64,000 nt of DNA from Streptomyces sp. ADI95-17 (GTDB taxonomy: Bacteria > Actinomycetota > Actinomycetes > Streptomycetales > Streptomycetaceae), in the NCBI RefSeq assembly GCF_003846175.1, contig NZ_ML123048.1:812537-876536 (forward strand), in the 5' to 3' direction. A program made the position numbers and the translations under genes. Under the pieces are notes generated by a model. It had not been told where the DNA came from, searched no databases, and worked only from the letters and a program-made list of their open reading frames with translations. Shown one piece after another: positions 16,715 through 24,768 of this stretch; the first letter of the stretch is position 1; the number at the start of each line of letters is the position of its first letter.

Positions 16715-17896
16715 TCAGGCCGGTGAGAAGAGGTGATCGCTGATGAGCCGGGCGGCGCCGATGACTCCGGCGGCGGGCCCCAACTCGCCCAGCACTATGG
16801 GGAGATTGCCGGTGGCCAGCGGCAGCGACTGCCGGTAGACCTGGGTCCGGACGCTGGCGAGCAGGGTGTGGCCGAGGCCGGTCACACCGCCGCCGATCAC
16901 CACGAGACCGGGGTTGAAGAAGCTGACGAGTCCCGCGATGACCTGGCCGACCCGGTTGCCGCCTTCGCGGATCAGGTCGAGCGAGGTCGCGTCACCGGCG
17001 GCCGCGGCGGCCGCCACATCGGCGGCGGTGAGTTTACCGGCCGCTTCGAGCCGGCCGGCCAGCTCCGCCGACCGCCCGGTGCGGGCCGCGTCCTCGGCGT
17101 CGCGGGCGAGCGCGGCACCGCTGAAGTGGGCCTCCAGGCAGCCACGGTTGCCGCAGGCGCAGGCGCGCCCCTCGGGTTCCACCTGGATGTGGCCGATGTC
17201 CCCGGCGCTGCCCGTCGTACCGCGGTGGACCTCGCCGCCGACGACGATGCCGCAGCCTATTCCGGTGCCTATCTTGACGCAGAGGAAGTCGCCCACGGAG
17301 CGGGCGACGCCCGCGTGCTGCTCCCCCATCGCCATCAGGTTCACATCGTTGTCGACCATGACGGGGCAGCCCAGCTCCTGGCTGAGCGCCTCGCGGACCG
17401 GGAAGCCGTCCCAGCCGGGCATGATCGGCGGTGCGACCGGTACGCCCTCGGGGAAGCGCACCGGCCCGGGTACGCCGATGCCCGCGCCGTCGAAACCCTC
17501 GGCGAGTCCCGAGGCCCGGAGCTTGGCCGCCATGGCCAGCACCTGCTCGAAGATGGCGACGGGCCCCTCGCGTACGTCCATCGGGTGGTTGAGGTGGCCA
17601 AGTACCTCCAACTCGGCGTTGGTGACGGCCACATCGACGGATGTGGCACCGATGTCGACGCCGAGGAAACGCAGTTGCGGTGCGAGCCGGATGTTGTGCG
17701 AGCGGCGCCCGCCGCGGGATGCGGCGAGTCCGTCGGCGACGACGAGTCCGGTCTCCAGCAGTCTGTCGACCTCGACGGCGAGCTTGGAGCGGGAGAGATC
17801 CACCTGATCCCCCAGCTGTGCCCGGGAGTTGGGCCCGCCGTCGCGCAACAGCCGCAGCAGTCGCGCCTGATGCGCATTCGCGGGTCGTGCAGTCAT
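16715..17896 (-). CDS. ROK-family transcriptional repressor
   Basis: 393 residues from ATG at 17896. An N-terminal winged helix-turn-helix (about 8-52; NAHQARLLRLLRDGG, RAQLGDQVDLSRSKLAVEVDRLL) is followed by a sugar-kinase-like ROK domain: phosphate loop DIGATSVDVAVT from Asp81, catalytic-type Asp184 in VDNDVNLMAMGE, and the zinc site with His236 (GHIQV) and CACGNRGCLE at 246-254. It lies directly upstream of, and on the same strand as, the ribose-type transporter, so it probably controls that operon in response to a sugar. The start is preferred over a much longer open frame because the extra upstream residues overlap the TerD-VWA gene and resemble no domain. Confidence 0.92.
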   Translation of the reverse strand: MTARPANAHQARLLRLLRDGGPNSRAQLGDQVDLSRSKLAVEVDRLLETGLVVADGLAASRGGRRSHNIRLAPQLRFLGVDIGATSVDVAVTNAELEVLGHLNHPMDVREGPVAIFEQVLAMAAKLRASGLAEGFDGAGIGVPGPVRFPEGVPVAPPIMPGWDGFPVREALSQELGCPVMVDNDVNLMAMGEQHAGVARSVGDFLCVKIGTGIGCGIVVGGEVHRGTTGSAGDIGHIQVEPEGRACACGNRGCLEAHFSGAALARDAEDAARTGRSAELAGRLEAAGKLTAADVAAAAAAGDATSLDLIREGGNRVGQVIAGLVSFFNPGLVVIGGGVTGLGHTLLASVRTQVYRQSLPLATGNLPIVLGELGPAAGVIGAARLISDHLFSPA

Positions 17897-18066
17897 ACGT
17901 CTCACGCGCCCCTCCCCGCCACATCGGCCTGTACGTCGGGCTTTCGAGTGGAACGTAGCAGCGGTTGCCGGGAGTGGGAAGAAGTTGCGCAGGAATCCAC
18001 CACAACTTTCTCCACACCGAGGACAAAGCCGGTCGGCGGGGGCCGGGACCCCGCCGGCCGGCCGGC

Positions 18067-19488
18067 TCAGCGCAGGATCCCGGCCTGCCGGGCGGCCCGT
18101 ACCCAGGACGGGAACTCCGACAGGACCCGGTCGTACAGCTCCTGGTCGGAGATCTGCTCGATGTCGTCGACCGCGAAGAAGCCGACGTTGTCGACCCGGC
18201 GGCCCGGCATGGTGTCGAACCGTTCCAGCACGCCGTACTGGGAGCTGCCGAGCCCCACGAACTGCCAGAACACCGGTTCCTCGGCGGCCGCCCGCAGCTC
18301 CTGCTCGATCTCCCGGTTGCGGTGCACACCGCCGTCCGAGAAGAACAGGACCAGTGTCGGATCGGGCGTCGGGTGGGCCCGCACGAAGGCCCGCACCTCG
18401 GCGATGACCTTCTGTTCCTCGTTCTGGATCCCGACCGTGCGCATGTCGATCTGACCGGGGACCAGCCCTCTGGGCGGCTTCCTGCGGCCGAAGCCGAAGA
18501 TCTGGCCGACGCGTACGTGCAGGGCGAGCCACTGGGGCAGGTCGCCGACGGCGAGGTCGGGCAGCCGGGCGGGGTTGGTGGCGAACGTCCAGGCCTGCAT
18601 CTCGCCGTCGTCGTCGAGCTGTGCCGCGACGGCGACCATCCGCTCGGCGACGCCCGCGACCGTGCCGCGCCGGTAGAGGGTGCTCATCGAACCCGAGGCG
18701 TCGAGTACGAGGACGACGCGGGCGCGCAGTTCCGGTACGCCGTGTTTGCTCAGGCTGACCAGGACCTGCTGCTTGCGCAGCGACAGGCGCTTGCGCATGT
18801 CCACCGGCAGCCGCTCCTCGCCCTTGGTGAGCCGGGGGCCCGGCCCGCCGCCCCCGGTGCGCTCGGGTGCGGGCCACGAGGGCGGCGCGGGCGGCGCCGG
18901 AGGGGGGAACGGCGGCGCGGGGGCGGGGGCCGGAGTCGTCACGGGCTGCGGGCCGGGCCCGGCCGCGGGCGGTTCCTCGTCGACGCTGATCCCGAAGTCG
19001 GTCGCCAGCCCGGCCAGTCCGCTCGCGTAACCCTGGCCGACCGCACGGAACTTCCAGCCGCCGTCACGGCGGTAGAGCTCTCCGCCGACCAGCGCGGTCT
19101 CCGTACCGGCGGCAATGTCGAAGCGTGCCAGCTCGGCGCCGGAGGCCGCGTCGAGCAGCCGCAGACACAGCCCCGGCACCTGACCGAACGTGCCGCCGTC
19201 GGCGGAGGCGCAGAGCGCGACGCGTTCGACGTCCGGCCCCAGCGCGCCCAGCCGGACGTCCAGCGATTCGCTGCCGGGCTGTTTGCCGAGGTGGCTCACG
19301 GCGCCCGAAGCGTGGAGCGGCTGGTTGTAGAAGACGAAGTCGTCGTCGGAGCGCACCCGCCCGCCGCGCGTCAGCAGCAGGGCCGAAGCGTCCACGTCAG
19401 GGACTCCGGGCCCCGCCGACCAGTCGAGTACGGCCCGGACCGCGGAGGCCGGGACCGGCACGTTGGCGCCTTTGCTCAGTGTCGTCAC
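18067..19488 (-). CDS. TerD-domain protein fused to a VWA domain
   Basis: 473 residues from GTG at 19488, chosen because TerD proteins begin with a VTTLSKGANVPVP-like strand; an ATG 30 nt upstream is possible. Residues 1-172 form the TerD beta-sandwich, with DDDFVFYNQP and ELYRRDGGWKFRAVGQGY as Ca-binding family hallmarks. A Pro/Ala-rich linker (about 172-210) leads to a von Willebrand factor A domain with the MIDAS start VLVLDASGSMS (Asp263) and FFSDGGVHRN. Tellurite-resistance-type TerD and VWA proteins usually occur as separate subunits of membrane-associated stress complexes; the fusion is common in Streptomyces. Probable role: calcium- or metal-dependent assembly in stress response. It follows the gntR gene by 50 nt. 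Confidence 0.9.
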   Translation of the reverse strand: MTTLSKGANVPVPASAVRAVLDWSAGPGVPDVDASALLLTRGGRVRSDDDFVFYNQPLHASGAVSHLGKQPGSESLDVRLGALGPDVERVALCASADGGTFGQVPGLCLRLLDAASGAELARFDIAAGTETALVGGELYRRDGGWKFRAVGQGYASGLAGLATDFGISVDEEPPAAGPGPQPVTTPAPAPAPPFPPPAPPAPPSWPAPERTGGGGPGPRLTKGEERLPVDMRKRLSLRKQQVLVSLSKHGVPELRARVVLVLDASGSMSTLYRRGTVAGVAERMVAVAAQLDDDGEMQAWTFATNPARLPDLAVGDLPQWLALHVRVGQIFGFGRRKPPRGLVPGQIDMRTVGIQNEEQKVIAEVRAFVRAHPTPDPTLVLFFSDGGVHRNREIEQELRAAAEEPVFWQFVGLGSSQYGVLERFDTMPGRRVDNVGFFAVDDIEQISDQELYDRVLSEFPSWVRAARQAGILR

Positions 19489-19538
19489 ACCGGCAAGTGT
19501 GCCTGCCGCCCCACGCACACGCCCCGAGGGGACGGCCC

Positions 19539-20216
19539 TCAGCCCTCGTCGCGCTGGTGGTACGTCCGGCGCGTGTGTTCCGTGTGGGAGCGCATGATCT
19601 CCGTGGCCCGCTGTTCGTCGTGCGAGGAGATCGCCGCGATGAGCGAGCGGTGCTCGATCCAGGACCCGGTGCCGCGCTGCCGGGCCACCGGGGTGTAGTA
19701 CCAGCGGACCCGGCGGTCCACCTGGCCCGCGAGTTCGGCGAGGACGACGTTGCCCGCCAGCTCCATCACCTTGGCGTGGAAGGCCGCGTTGGTGGCGACC
19801 GCGAGGTCGACGTCGTCGTCGGCCACGGCCTGCTCGCCCTTGGCGCAGAGCTCCTCCAGGGCCGCGATGCCGGCCGGGGAGGAGTTGGCCGCGGCGAGGC
19901 GCGCGGCCTCGGCCTCCAGAAGGGTGCGGACCGAGAGCAGCTGGTCCGCCTCCTCCTCCGTGGGCTCGTGCACGAACGCGCCCTGGGCGGGCCGGAGATC
20001 GACCCAGCCCTCGGTGTTCAGCCGCTGCAGGGCCTCGCGCACCGGCTGGCGGGACACCCCGAGATGGCCCGCCAGCTCGCTCTCGACCAGGTGCTGGCCG
20101 GGGCGGAGGGCACGCGTCGTGATGAGTTCGAGCAGCGCCTCATACACGCGTTCGCGCAGCGGACCGGGCCGTTCCAGCTTCGGCACAGCCCCCTGCGGCA
20201 GTCCTGTGGACAACAT
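19539..20216 (-). CDS. GntR-family regulator with FCD effector domain
   Basis: 225 residues from ATG at 20216, which has GGAGGG 8 nt upstream; an earlier in-frame ATG lacks a good site. The winged helix-turn-helix spans about 17-80 (LRERVYEALLELITTRALRPGQHLVESELAGHLGVSRQPVREALQRL). The rest is an all-helical FCD domain with putative metal/effector residues in NAAFHAKVM and IEHRSLIAAI. The upstream FabH-like gene ends 67 nt before it on the same strand, and two GTCTAC boxes lie in that gap, which suggests autoregulation. A related box lies upstream of the fabH-like gene. Ligands of FCD regulators are often carboxylates; none can be assigned here. Confidence 0.9.
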   Translation of the reverse strand: MLSTGLPQGAVPKLERPGPLRERVYEALLELITTRALRPGQHLVESELAGHLGVSRQPVREALQRLNTEGWVDLRPAQGAFVHEPTEEEADQLLSVRTLLEAEAARLAAANSSPAGIAALEELCAKGEQAVADDDVDLAVATNAAFHAKVMELAGNVVLAELAGQVDRRVRWYYTPVARQRGTGSWIEHRSLIAAISSHDEQRATEIMRSHTEHTRRTYHQRDEG

Positions 20217-20255
20217 CGCGGTCCCCCTCCAGCCGACGAGCACCAATTGCTTATC

Positions 20256-20268
20256 GTCTACAGTCTAC
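20256..20268 (-). promoter_or_regulatory. Putative GntR operator (two GTCTAC boxes)
   Basis: GTCTAC occurs at 20256-20261 and again at 20263-20268, 7 bp apart, about 40 bp upstream of the gntR start. FCD-type GntR proteins typically bind short dyads with a GT-N2-AC core, which these match. A TTGTAGACAA box with the same core lies ahead of the upstream fabH-like gene. Confidence 0.45.
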
Positions 20269-20283
20269 CGAGCACAACACCCC

Positions 20284-21234
20284 TCAGGGACAGCGGATCA
20301 CCTGACCCGCGTATGAGAGGTTCCCGCCGAAGCCGAAGAGCAGGACGGGCGCGCCGCTGTGGACCTCGCCGCGTTCCACCAGCTTGGACAGGGCCATCGG
20401 GATCGAGGCCGCGGACGTGTTGCCGGAGTCCACCACGTCCCTGGCGATGACCGCGTTGACCGCGCCGATCTTCCTGGCGACCGGTTCGATGATCCTCAGG
20501 TTGGCCTGGTGCAGCACCACCGCACCCAGCTCCTCCGGCGCCACACCGGCCTTCTCGCACACCTTGCGGGCGATGGGCGGAAGCTGCGTGGTGGCCCAGC
20601 GGTAGACGGACTGCCCCTCCTGGGCGAACCTCGGCGGGGTCCCCTCGATCCGTACCGCGTTCCCCATCTCCGGCACCGATCCCCACAGCACCGGGCCGAT
20701 CCCGGGCCGGCCGTCTCCGTCCGGCTCCGCGACGACGACCGCCGCACCGGCCCCGTCGCCGAGCAGCACGCAGGTGGTGCGGTCGGTCCAGTCGGCGATG
20801 TCCGCCATCTTGTCGGCACCGATGACCAGGACGCGTTCGGCGGCCCCGGCCCGGATCGCGTGGTCGGCGGTGGCGAGGGCATGGGTGAAGCCGGAGCAGA
20901 CCACGTTGATGTCCATCACCGCGGGCGAGCCCATCCCGAGCCGGGCGGCGACGCGCGCCGACATGCTCGGCGAGCGGTCGATCGCGGTGGAGGTGGCGAC
21001 CAGGACCAGATCGACCTCGGCCGGCTGGAGCCCCGCCGCCGCCAGCGCCTTGGCGCCCGCGTGCGCGGCCATCTCGTCCACCGGCTCGTCCGGGCCACCG
21101 ACGTGGCGGGTCTTGATGCCGACGCGACTGGTGATCCACTCGTCGCTGGTGTCGACCAGGGCCGCCAGATCGTCGTTGGTGAGCACCTTGGCGGGCTGAT
21201 AGTGGCCGAGCGCCACGACACGTGAGCCGGTCAT
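20284..21234 (-). CDS. Ketoacyl-ACP synthase III (FabH-like)
   Basis: 316 residues from ATG at 21234. The KAS III triad is complete: Cys113 in DINVVCSGFTHAL, His242 in LHQANLRII and Asn272 in SGNTSAASIPM. Other family segments are DEWITSRVGIKTRHV and LLFGFGGNLSYAGQ near the end. It condenses an acyl-CoA starter with malonyl-ACP in fatty acid synthesis, but no other fab or ACP gene lies nearby, so this is an orphan paralogue, possibly for an alternative starter or another acyl transfer. It is co-directional with the gntR gene 67 nt downstream. A TTGTAGACAA box and a 14-bp palindrome lie upstream. Confidence 0.92.
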   Translation of the reverse strand: MTGSRVVALGHYQPAKVLTNDDLAALVDTSDEWITSRVGIKTRHVGGPDEPVDEMAAHAGAKALAAAGLQPAEVDLVLVATSTAIDRSPSMSARVAARLGMGSPAVMDINVVCSGFTHALATADHAIRAGAAERVLVIGADKMADIADWTDRTTCVLLGDGAGAAVVVAEPDGDGRPGIGPVLWGSVPEMGNAVRIEGTPPRFAQEGQSVYRWATTQLPPIARKVCEKAGVAPEELGAVVLHQANLRIIEPVARKIGAVNAVIARDVVDSGNTSAASIPMALSKLVERGEVHSGAPVLLFGFGGNLSYAGQVIRCP

Positions 21235-21295
21235 GTACGGGGTCCCCTCGCTACGAATGGCAGGAACCATCCAGTCTTGGTCGCTACCGCCCGGT

Positions 21296-21309
21296 ACACG
21301 TGCACGTGT
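21296..21309. promoter_or_regulatory. 14-bp perfect palindrome in the fabH-like/fdhD intergenic region
   Basis: ACACGTGCACGTGT is fully self-complementary and lies 62 bp upstream of the FabH-like start, within the 302-bp gap between two divergent genes. It could be a dimeric regulator site for either gene. No known consensus is assigned. Confidence 0.4.
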
Positions 21310-21373
21310 TCCCACAGGAATAGCGCCCGGCCGTTGGAGGCTTGACAACAGCCCCGGCCCCTCGAAAGGCATA

Positions 21374-21394
21374 TTGTAGACAAAATCCTGTCAA
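21374..21394 (-). promoter_or_regulatory. Putative promoter and GntR operator ahead of the fabH-like gene
   Basis: Reading the minus strand, a TTGACA -35-like hexamer (21394-21389) is followed by GTCTACAA, the complement of TTGTAGACAA at 21374-21383. The operator-like dyad would lie in the promoter spacer, a common repressor position. No convincing -10 hexamer at the ideal distance can be seen, so this is tentative. Confidence 0.4.
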
Positions 21395-21536
21395 GCGGCG
21401 GTGCGGGCAGGCGGCGGCGCCCTCCGCACATGCCGCGACACCGGCTGCGATGTCACACTCCAGGTGCAGGACCAGGGCCGGTTCGGCTTCCAGCGCGTTC
21501 CGGCCTCCACCACGTACAGAATCGGGTTCAACCGCC

Positions 21537-22385
21537 ATGGGACGGGTCACCGAGCGTCGCCGCACCATCCGCATCCGGGACGGGGCCGTCTCCACCCGCC
21601 CCGACACCCTCGTCGCCGAGGAGCCCCTGGAGATCCGGCTGAACGGCAGGCCGCTCGCCATCACGATGCGCACCCCGGGAGACGACTTCGCGCTGGCGGC
21701 GGGGTTCCTGGTGAGCGAGGGCGTGATCGGTGACGGCTCCGAGGTGCAGTCGATCGTCTACTGCGCCGGCGCGACGGCCGACGGCGTCAACACGTACAAC
21801 GTGGTGGACGTGAAGCTCGCCCCCGGAGTCGCGGTCCCCGAGATCACGCTCGAACGCAATGTGTACACCACCTCGTCCTGCGGGCTGTGCGGCAAGGCGA
21901 GCCTGGACGCGGTACGCACCACCACCCGGCACCCGGTCGCCGACGCTCCCCCGCTGCGGGTCGGGCCCGCCCTCCTCTCCGCCCTTCCCGACCGGCTGCG
22001 CGCCGCACAGCGGGTCTTCGACCGGACCGGCGGGCTGCACGCGGCGGCGCTGTTCTCCGAGGCGGGCGAACTGCTCGACATCCGGGAGGACGTCGGCCGG
22101 CACAACGCGGTCGACAAACTGGTCGGCCGGGCCCTGACCGACCACCGGCTGCCGCTGTCCCGGGCGATTCTGCTGGTGTCGGGGCGGGCCTCGTTCGAGC
22201 TGGCCCAGAAGGCGGTGATGGCCGGCATCCCGATGCTCGCGGCGGTCTCGGCGCCGTCGTCGCTCGCCGTCGATCTGGCGGCCGAGACCGGACTGACCCT
22301 GGTCGGCTTCCTGCGGGGCCCGTCGATGAACGTGTACGCGGGCGAGCACCGCATCGCCCTGGAGGCGGCGGCCGCCCGGGAGTGA
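21537..22385 (+). CDS. fdhD: Formate dehydrogenase accessory sulfurtransferase FdhD
   Basis: 282 residues from ATG at 21537. FdhD passes sulfur from the cysteine desulfurase to the molybdenum cofactor of formate dehydrogenase. The key CxxC pair is Cys115 and Cys118 in TTSSCGLCGK. Also typical are GDDFALAAGFLVSEG and the DVGRHNAVDKLVGRAL and SGRASFELAQKAVMAGIPML segments that bind the cofactor. The region upstream of the start lacks a strong ribosome-binding site. No formate dehydrogenase gene is present in this window, so its partner lies elsewhere. It runs toward the symporter gene, with 21 nt between the two stops. Confidence 0.95.
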   Translation: MGRVTERRRTIRIRDGAVSTRPDTLVAEEPLEIRLNGRPLAITMRTPGDDFALAAGFLVSEGVIGDGSEVQSIVYCAGATADGVNTYNVVDVKLAPGVAVPEITLERNVYTTSSCGLCGKASLDAVRTTTRHPVADAPPLRVGPALLSALPDRLRAAQRVFDRTGGLHAAALFSEAGELLDIREDVGRHNAVDKLVGRALTDHRLPLSRAILLVSGRASFELAQKAVMAGIPMLAAVSAPSSLAVDLAAETGLTLVGFLRGPSMNVYAGEHRIALEAAAARE

Positions 22386-22406
22386 GGCGACCGGCCCGCC
22401 CCGTCC

Positions 22407-23435
22407 TCAGCTCGCGACGGCGGGCCGGGGCGACACCGGCCCGTTCACCGGCTGCTCCTCCTGCGCGTCGCGCGAGCGGCGCTTGGCGATCACCGCGCAC
22501 ACCATCAGCTGCATCTGGTGGAAGAGCATCAGCGGCAGCACGGCCAGGGACGCCTGCGCCCCGAACAGCACGCTCGCCATCGGCAGCCCCGAGGCCAGGC
22601 TCTTCTTCGAACCGGCGAACTGGACCGCGATCCGGTCCTCCCGGTCGAAGCCGAGCCGCTTCGCCCCGTACCAGGTGAGCGCGAGCATCAGCGCGAGCAG
22701 CAGCACCTCGGCGCCGAGCAGCGCGCCCAGCCGGGCGGGGGTGACCTGGTGCCAGACACCCGCGACCATGCCCTCGCTGAAGGCCGTGTAGACGACGAGC
22801 AGGATCGAGCCGCGGTCGACGTAGCCGAGGACCTTCTTGTGGCGGGTGATGAAGCCCCCGATCCAGCGGCGGAGCAGCTGCCCGGCGACGAACGGCAGCA
22901 GCAGCTGGACCCCGATCTTCAGCAGCGCGTCCGCCGAGAATCCCCCGCCGTCGTTGCCGAGCAGGGCGGCCGCGAGCAGCGGGGTGAGGAAGATCCCTGC
23001 GATCGAGGAGAAGGAGCCCGCGCAGATCGCCGCGGGCACGTTGCCGCGGGCGATGGAGGTGAAGGCGATCGACGACTGGATCGTCGACGGGACGAGGCAG
23101 AGGAAGAGGAAGCCGCTGTACAGCTGCGGCGTCAGGACGTACGGAACCAGCCCCCGGCCGGCCAGCCCGAGCAGCGGGAAGGCCACGAAGGTGCAGATCA
23201 GCACGGTGAGATGGAGCCGCCAGTGCTTGAGTCCGTCCAGTGCCTCGGCGGTGGAGAGCCGGGCGCCGTAGAGGAAGAAGAGGAAGGCGACGGCCCCGGT
23301 GGAGGCACCGCCCGCCACCTTCGCGGCGCTCCCCGACGCGGGCAGTATCGCCGCGAGCACGACGGTGCCGATCAACGCCAGGATGTACGGGTCGAGCGGC
23401 AGCCAGGACGGCGGCTTCAAGGTGCGGCGGCTCAT
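22407..23435 (-). CDS. Bile acid:sodium symporter-family transporter
   Basis: 342 residues from ATG at 23435 (MSRRTLKPPSWLPLDPYILAL), preferred to an upstream in-frame ATG because the family starts with such a short polar segment. About nine to ten hydrophobic helices are visible. The SBF-like signatures are FLCLVPSTIQSSIAFTSIARGN and the AGSKKSLASGLPMA segment, which form the sodium and substrate sites in this fold. The protein probably moves an organic anion with sodium; the substrate is unknown. A LysR-type gene starts 118 nt away on the opposite strand and is the likely regulator. Confidence 0.9.
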   Translation of the reverse strand: MSRRTLKPPSWLPLDPYILALIGTVVLAAILPASGSAAKVAGGASTGAVAFLFFLYGARLSTAEALDGLKHWRLHLTVLICTFVAFPLLGLAGRGLVPYVLTPQLYSGFLFLCLVPSTIQSSIAFTSIARGNVPAAICAGSFSSIAGIFLTPLLAAALLGNDGGGFSADALLKIGVQLLLPFVAGQLLRRWIGGFITRHKKVLGYVDRGSILLVVYTAFSEGMVAGVWHQVTPARLGALLGAEVLLLALMLALTWYGAKRLGFDREDRIAVQFAGSKKSLASGLPMASVLFGAQASLAVLPLMLFHQMQLMVCAVIAKRRSRDAQEEQPVNGPVSPRPAVAS

Positions 23436-23553
23436 GTGCTCCACAGGTTCTCTTGGTTCTGGTCGTGCCCTCTCCATGCTGCTCCCGATCGGGGCGATCG
23501 GGAATCCCGCACACCGCTCTCACCGTCATCACGTTGCGCGATAACCTGGCGTC

Positions 23554-24456
23554 ATGTACGAACCCGCACAGCTCCGTACCTTTCTCGCCGTCGCCCAGAC
23601 GCTGAGCTTCACCCGGGCCGCCCGCCGGCTGGGGGTACGGCAGTCCACGGTGAGCCAGCACGTGCGGCGCCTGGAGGACGCGGCGGGGCGGCAGTTGTTC
23701 ACCCGGGACACCCACCGGGTCGATCTCACCGTGGACGGCGAGGCGATGCTCGGCTTCGCCCGGACGATACTGGCGGCCCACGAGCGGGCCGCGGCATTCT
23801 TCACCGGCACCCGGCTGCGCGGGCGGCTGCGGTTCGGGGCCTCCGAGGACTTCGTGCAGACCCGGCTGCCGGAGATCCTGGAGTCGTTCCGCCGTGACCA
23901 CCCGGAGGTCGAGCTGGAGCTGACGGTGGAGCTCTCCGGGACACTCCATCAGCGGCTCGCGGCCGGGCGGCTCGATCTGGTGCTCGCCAAGCGGCGCGCC
24001 GGTGACACGCACGGCGAGCTGGTCTGGCAGGACGCGCTGACCTGGATCGGCGCCCCGCAGCTGCGGATCGACCCGGACGGCCCGGTTCCGCTGATCCTCT
24101 TCCCGCCGCCGGGCATCACCCGGGCCCGCGCCCTGGAGGTCCTGGAGGAGCACGGCCGGTCCTGGCGGATCGCCTGTACGAGCACCAGCCTGAGCGGGCT
24201 GATCGCGGCCGCCCACGCCGGGCTGGGCGTGATGGCCCACAGCCGGGGGCTGATCCCGCCGGGTCTGGCGCCGGTGCCGGCCAGGGCGGGGCTGCCGGAG
24301 CTGGGCGGGGTGGACTTCGTACTGTCGCACGGCCGCCGTCGTGACGGGGCGCACGAGGCGGCGGACGCCCTGGCGGCGGCCATCCTGGCGGGCGGCGACC
24401 GGCTGATCCGGGGCGTCGGCCCGATGGGGCCGATCAACGGCCGGGACAGCACATGA
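23554..24456 (+). CDS. LysR-family transcriptional regulator
   Basis: 300 residues. N-terminal winged helix-turn-helix (2-60; EPAQLRTFLAVAQTLSFTRAARRLGVRQSTVSQHVRRLEDAAGRQLF), followed by a two-lobe periplasmic-binding-like effector domain (about 90-290; GRLRFGASEDFVQTRLPEILESFRRDHP). A GATAAC hexamer a few bases ahead of the ATG suggests a very short or absent leader. It is divergent from the SBF-type symporter, which is the classic arrangement for a LysR target, so it probably activates that carrier in response to its substrate. Confidence 0.93.
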   Translation: MYEPAQLRTFLAVAQTLSFTRAARRLGVRQSTVSQHVRRLEDAAGRQLFTRDTHRVDLTVDGEAMLGFARTILAAHERAAAFFTGTRLRGRLRFGASEDFVQTRLPEILESFRRDHPEVELELTVELSGTLHQRLAAGRLDLVLAKRRAGDTHGELVWQDALTWIGAPQLRIDPDGPVPLILFPPPGITRARALEVLEEHGRSWRIACTSTSLSGLIAAAHAGLGVMAHSRGLIPPGLAPVPARAGLPELGGVDFVLSHGRRRDGAHEAADALAAAILAGGDRLIRGVGPMGPINGRDST

Positions 24457-24768
24457 CCGCCCGCGCGTACGGGAAGCATGGAACGGCGGAGGCCGGGGAA
24501 CCGACCCACCCGATTCAGGACGGACGAGGGCAGAACACCGCGCATGCGTCCGGAACGGGAGTGGCAGCGGCGTACAGATTCGGTGGAGATTCCGGCGCCG
24601 ACCGCTCACTCTACGGTCCAGGCCACGCCCGAGCCTTGCCCATCTGGCCGGATTTCGGTGACTGACCTGTGCATATGCCCGGTTGTCCACCGGTCCGGGG
24701 CCCTCCCGCCGCGCCGCCCGGTGGGGTAGCGTCACGGCGCTGTGCGGAGCGCCACAAGGAGCAGGTCA
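24457..24768. other. Gene-free interval before the acyl-CoA synthetase
   Basis: About 310 bases with no gene I can support. The only clear element is the AAGGAG ribosome-binding site at 24756-24761, which sets the TTG start at 24769. No convincing terminator for the LysR gene and no clear promoter hexamers were seen. Confidence 0.6.

Noticed and set aside
16733..18454. Long plus-strand frame across the ROK gene.
   Set aside because: Antisense to clear ROK and VWA motifs; no ribosome site.
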